32,807 nucleotides of DNA from Opitutaceae bacterium. GTDB taxonomy: Bacteria > Verrucomicrobiota > Verrucomicrobiia > Opitutales > Opitutaceae. Each line of letters begins with the position of its first letter. Position 1 is the stretch's first letter. Below the pieces are notes generated by a model. The model saw only the letters and a list, made by a program, of their open reading frames with translations. It searched no databases and was not told the DNA's origin. A program made the position numbers and the translations under genes. The DNA lies in NCBI GenBank assembly GCA_028688225.1, contig JAQTYQ010000035.1, forward strand, positions 1 through 32,807. The letters run 5' to 3'. Below, piece after piece: positions 30,246-32,807 of the stretch.

Positions 30246-31414
30246 ACACCCCAACCCCGGCGCCCTCGTGGCCCACTCGCATGGCCGCAATCTTCAACGA
30301 ATGGGCGCGCCGCTACTCAGAATCCCCCGACAGCTTCGGCGACGTCCTCGGGCCGGACGGCAAGCCGGTCGAGGACTACGGGCAACGCTGCGCGACATAC
30401 TTCGAGCAGATCTCGCGAGAGCTTTACCCCTCGGTCAAATGCACCGACCCTGCCCAGGCACTCGCTAACGCCGCACTCGACTGGTGCGAGGAACGCGGCC
30501 CGCGAGATCGCGGAGACGCGGAGCTGTTGAAGGCCATGTGGAACTACCACGGCGACTATGTCGGCCCTTGCGCCGGCTGCGATGGGTCGTGCGATGAAGC
30601 CTGCGCCCAATCCCTCACCGTCACCCAAGCTCACGCAGCCATCGACCGGGCGCTGGAGGCACACAGGGCGAAGATCGCCGACGTAGAGGAGCGCCGCTCA
30701 CGGCGTATGGAACGCATAGCGCAAGCGCTCAAAAGTCAGCGCGACGAGCTGCTTCAGTTCCGCATCCACACGCTGCATGCGCAGTTCAAGCCCATTGCGG
30801 CCCACTTCATCAACGGCGAACCCGCCCGGGCTGAGACGCCTACCGGCCTCCTCAACGCAGCTCAACACGCCGACGATATCGCCGTGGATCAGTTCGCGGC
30901 GGCGATGAAAGCCAAGCTCGCCGCCTGCCGGGCGAAGGGCCGATCCGGCTGGAGCAACCCGGGCGACCCCACAGACGCGCAGCTCGCCCAGCTCATGACT
31001 CAGTGCATGACCAAAGGCAACGCCGGCACGTTCGAGGACGTCGCGAACTATTGCATGTTCCTGCACCAGCGCGGCGCCGACCCGATCACCCTCGCCAGCG
31101 CCGCCTTCTACACGCCGACCACCAACTTTCAGCGAAACACCCTTCTCGCGGCGATGAAAGAGGTACGCGAAGCCCTGCAGCACGCCGTCAAACCACCCCA
31201 CGCCGCCATTACCGACACGGTCTGGATGCTCAACAGGCCCGAAACACTCTTTGATTTCATCGATGCCACCCTCGAGGGGCTGGTCGAATGGCACACCGAC
31301 GGCGGCCGGAACATGCTTTATGAGGGCCTATTCGACGGCGAGAGCGAGGAGGACCGGATCGCACGCCTCGACCTCGCCCACCACATGACGCAAACCGCGA
31401 AGGGTCAATATTGA
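30242..31414 (+). CDS. Hypothetical two-part phage early protein (390 aa)
   Basis: A 390-aa protein. The N-terminal ~60 residues (MAAIFNEWARRYSESPDSFG, YGQRCATYFEQI) form a small module often seen alone in phage early genes. A cysteine cluster follows (CAGCDGSCDEACAQ, about 110-125), then a coiled coil (about 130-175). The segment KGRSGWSNPGDPTDAQLAQL with GTFEDVANYCMFLHQRGADP (about 235-285) resembles a phage module of unknown function. The C-terminal ~100 residues are unassigned. GGAG before the ATG, which overlaps the upstream stop; it is the last gene in the overlapping series. Confidence 0.7.
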   Translation: MNTPTPAPSWPTRMAAIFNEWARRYSESPDSFGDVLGPDGKPVEDYGQRCATYFEQISRELYPSVKCTDPAQALANAALDWCEERGPRDRGDAELLKAMWNYHGDYVGPCAGCDGSCDEACAQSLTVTQAHAAIDRALEAHRAKIADVEERRSRRMERIAQALKSQRDELLQFRIHTLHAQFKPIAAHFINGEPARAETPTGLLNAAQHADDIAVDQFAAAMKAKLAACRAKGRSGWSNPGDPTDAQLAQLMTQCMTKGNAGTFEDVANYCMFLHQRGADPITLASAAFYTPTTNFQRNTLLAAMKEVREALQHAVKPPHAAITDTVWMLNRPETLFDFIDATLEGLVEWHTDGGRNMLYEGLFDGESEEDRIARLDLAHHMTQTAKGQY

Positions 31415-31415
31415 A

Positions 31416-31772
31416 ATGAGCGAGACACACGTAACGATGCTAATCGGAACGATCTGCACACTTATTGCGTACTGGACCGGCTTGTTCGCCGGGCGCGTCC
31501 GCCACCACGCCTTGGTTGAGCGGCAACTTCAGCGCGCCGCCGATTACCAGCGTGCCGTGGACGATCTCGACAGATGGTGCGGTTACACATCTCCGCACGC
31601 GAGGCTTATTGCCCGACACCTGAAAGCCGTCGGCGAGGACTCTGGGTACAACGCCGGAACCCCTGTTGCTGATGAGGCTTGCCATGTCTCAGGACTACGC
31701 CAGCAGCTGAATCGGCTTGACAACCCCGGCGACGGCAAGCGCCCAATCGACCCCCCGAAAGGCGCGGATTAA
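31416..31772 (+). CDS. Hypothetical membrane-anchored protein (118 aa)
   Basis: A 118-aa protein with one N-terminal transmembrane helix (about 7-26, MLIGTICTLIAYWTGLFAG) then a soluble, partly helical region. No family recognised. It starts one base after the preceding stop; composition is less GC-rich than the overlapping block. Confidence 0.62.
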   Translation: MSETHVTMLIGTICTLIAYWTGLFAGRVRHHALVERQLQRAADYQRAVDDLDRWCGYTSPHARLIARHLKAVGEDSGYNAGTPVADEACHVSGLRQQLNRLDNPGDGKRPIDPPKGAD

Positions 31773-31775
31773 GCC

Positions 31776-32081
31776 ATGAGCAAGCAACATCAACTTGTCC
31801 CCATCAGCATCGGCGACAACACATACACCGTCATCAGCAAGGGGCACCACGACATCCACGAGTTCATGCAGGCCGTACGGCAGTCGATTGTCTGGCCTCT
31901 CGGCGTTCCTGAGCACATCTGGATGAAGACAATGCCGGCTCCAAAACACTCCGGCTATTCGTGCTGGTATCAGCCTGTCAAGCAAGGAACCCGCGGTGCG
32001 TGGCCCTGCACATATGTCTCCGAGGCCTACGGCGAAGACCGCTATGAAGCGAAGTTCCCACCGCCTCGAAAGGAGGATTAA
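31776..32081 (+). CDS. Hypothetical protein (101 aa)
   Basis: A 101-aa protein rich in aromatic residues (HIWMKTMPAPKHSGYSCWYQ). No family recognised. It is followed by a strong Shine-Dalgarno for the next gene (AAAGGAGG). Confidence 0.62.
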   Translation: MSKQHQLVPISIGDNTYTVISKGHHDIHEFMQAVRQSIVWPLGVPEHIWMKTMPAPKHSGYSCWYQPVKQGTRGAWPCTYVSEAYGEDRYEAKFPPPRKED

Positions 32082-32312
32082 ATGAACCTACAAAAAGTCA
32101 GGACCACCACCACCGCCCGCGTCACAGCAACGGTCGAGGTGACCACAGGATCATGGGGGCCAGGGTGCCAACTTGATCAGGTGTATCGGCAGGCTGCGGA
32201 AGAGGCCGAAGGCACGATCCGGCGATTGCTTTCCGAGTCTGGCGGCAAGGCCCGCTTGATCAACGTGGAGCGCATCGTCGCGATTACAACCGACACAAGC
32301 ACCCCCAAATGA
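32082..32312 (+). CDS. Hypothetical protein (76 aa)
   Basis: A 76-aa protein: a Thr/Val-rich beta-type start (VRTTTTARVTATVEVTTGSW), a helix (VYRQAAEEAEGTIRRLL) and a final strand. No family recognised. Very good ribosome binding site. Confidence 0.62.
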   Translation: MNLQKVRTTTTARVTATVEVTTGSWGPGCQLDQVYRQAAEEAEGTIRRLLSESGGKARLINVERIVAITTDTSTPK

Positions 32313-32332
32313 ACTCGCGCAAAGGAAGCCCC

Positions 32333-32599
32333 ATGCCAAACACCCAACAAACCCACATCGAAGGCACCCCGGCAGAGTGCGGAGCCGCGATCTTTGAAAA
32401 GTTCTGCATGCCGGCACTCAAAGCAGCGGGCGCCTACCCGAAATCAGAAGTCCGGCAGTTTTACGCAGGCCTGCTCATGGCGGCAATGGGCGCTATGGCC
32501 GCCGATTTTGGTCACGAGCGTGCATCCCAAATGGTGACAGCCCTCGCCGCGAGCTTCGCCGGCATGGGCGCCGCGCTGAAAACTCCACCCCCTCACTGA
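32333..32599 (+). CDS. Hypothetical protein (88 aa)
   Basis: An 88-aa protein, Ala/Met-rich in the second half (YAGLLMAAMGAMAADFGHER). No family recognised. The ATG at 32333 has AAGGA upstream; an ATG at 32309 overlapping the previous stop has no ribosome site. Confidence 0.62.
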   Translation: MPNTQQTHIEGTPAECGAAIFEKFCMPALKAAGAYPKSEVRQFYAGLLMAAMGAMAADFGHERASQMVTALAASFAGMGAALKTPPPH

Positions 32600-32618
32600 C
32601 CTCGCCCACCAAGCAAAA

Positions 32619-32642
32619 AGCCCGCTTCGCGCGGGCTTTTTT
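32619..32642 (+). terminator. Terminator at the end of the plus-strand operon
   Basis: Stem AGCCCGC, loop TTCGC, stem GCGGGCT, then TTTTT. A-rich sequence on the left side also allows it to work on the minus strand. Confidence 0.88.
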
Positions 32643-32807
32643 ACGGCTGGCCATCCGGTATATGTAGCGACTCCTACGGGCATCCGAGTGAAACGAACCC
32701 CACTTTGGGGGCGGCCGCTTGCTTGGCTTGGGTCATGCGTAAAAACCTGAAGAGGGGAAGTGCAAGGGCCGCGACGATTGCGCGGCCCCGTGTGTTATTT
32801 CTTGGGC
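32643..32807. other. Right edge without a supported gene
   Basis: A minus-strand gene may end here (PKK then stop at 32795-32797), with a strong hairpin downstream of it (GGGCCGCG, 7-nt loop, CGCGGCCC, 32766-32788) as a possible terminator. A plus-strand frame from ATG 32735 is also open to the edge. Neither can be judged. No copy of the rimO start or of CTAAGGCCTTAG is seen, so attR lies outside. Confidence 0.35.

Noticed and set aside
32643..32807. attR at the right edge
   Set aside because: No rimO-like start codons and no match to CTAAGGCCTTAG, so the right phage end is not in the window.
1..32807. tRNA genes or a CRISPR array
   Set aside because: No cloverleaf-like element or regularly spaced short repeat array noticed. 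The dispersed palindromes are kilobases apart and the replication-gene repeats number only three or four.

Overview
The window is most of an integrated, lambda-like siphovirus prophage in a high-GC proteobacterium. The only host gene is the 5' end of rimO. Its sequence and the overall composition fit a betaproteobacterium, but the genus cannot be fixed from here. The left phage-host junction (attL) lies inside rimO. The right junction is not seen, so the element continues past base 32807.

Layout, left to right. (1) 1-2576: rimO (minus strand), a serine integrase reading away from it, and a hicAB toxin-antitoxin pair with its own operator-promoter. (2) 2582-19723, minus strand: the late genes, transcribed right to left as gpZ-like protein, small and large terminase, a gpW-position protein, portal, a decoration-like protein, a prohead protease remnant, a tail chaperone remnant, tape measure, DUF2460, DUF2163/BR0599, NlpC/P60, tail tip protein, a DUF4376 protein, then holin, a membrane protein and an M15 endolysin. 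(3) 19735-24259, minus strand: early/control genes cro-like, CII-like, small proteins, an ASCH-like protein, a replication initiator carrying internal DNA repeats, and a Q-like antiterminator. A late promoter overlaps the Q stop codon and a terminator follows at once (pR'-tR' layout). (4) 24336-25655, plus strand: CI-like repressor and a zinc-ribbon membrane protein. (5) 25744-32642, plus strand: a repressor-controlled operon of accessory genes around a large ParB-family protein. Nine consecutive gene junctions there are 4-base stop/start overlaps.

The most notable observations are these. First, a 16-bp palindrome (GTGCAGACGTCTGCAC) occurs six times, spread across the phage with gaps of 2.5-6.7 kb; three copies are perfect and three have one mismatch. 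The phage encodes a ParB-type CTPase without ParA, so a KorB/Noc-like set of dispersed binding sites is a plausible hypothesis. Second, a 1,117-bp segment (17755-18871) is inverted and breaks both terminase genes. Turning it back restores both reading frames exactly and rebuilds a Cys4 zinc knuckle across the breakpoint. Third, the head region has a deletion joining a prohead protease N-terminus to a tail chaperone C-terminus: no major capsid or major tail protein gene is present. As it stands the prophage should not make particles. Fourth, integration replaces the start of rimO with phage DNA that keeps the RimO protein in frame and intact. Fifth, the replication initiator gene contains iteron-like repeats, suggesting a lambda-type origin inside it.
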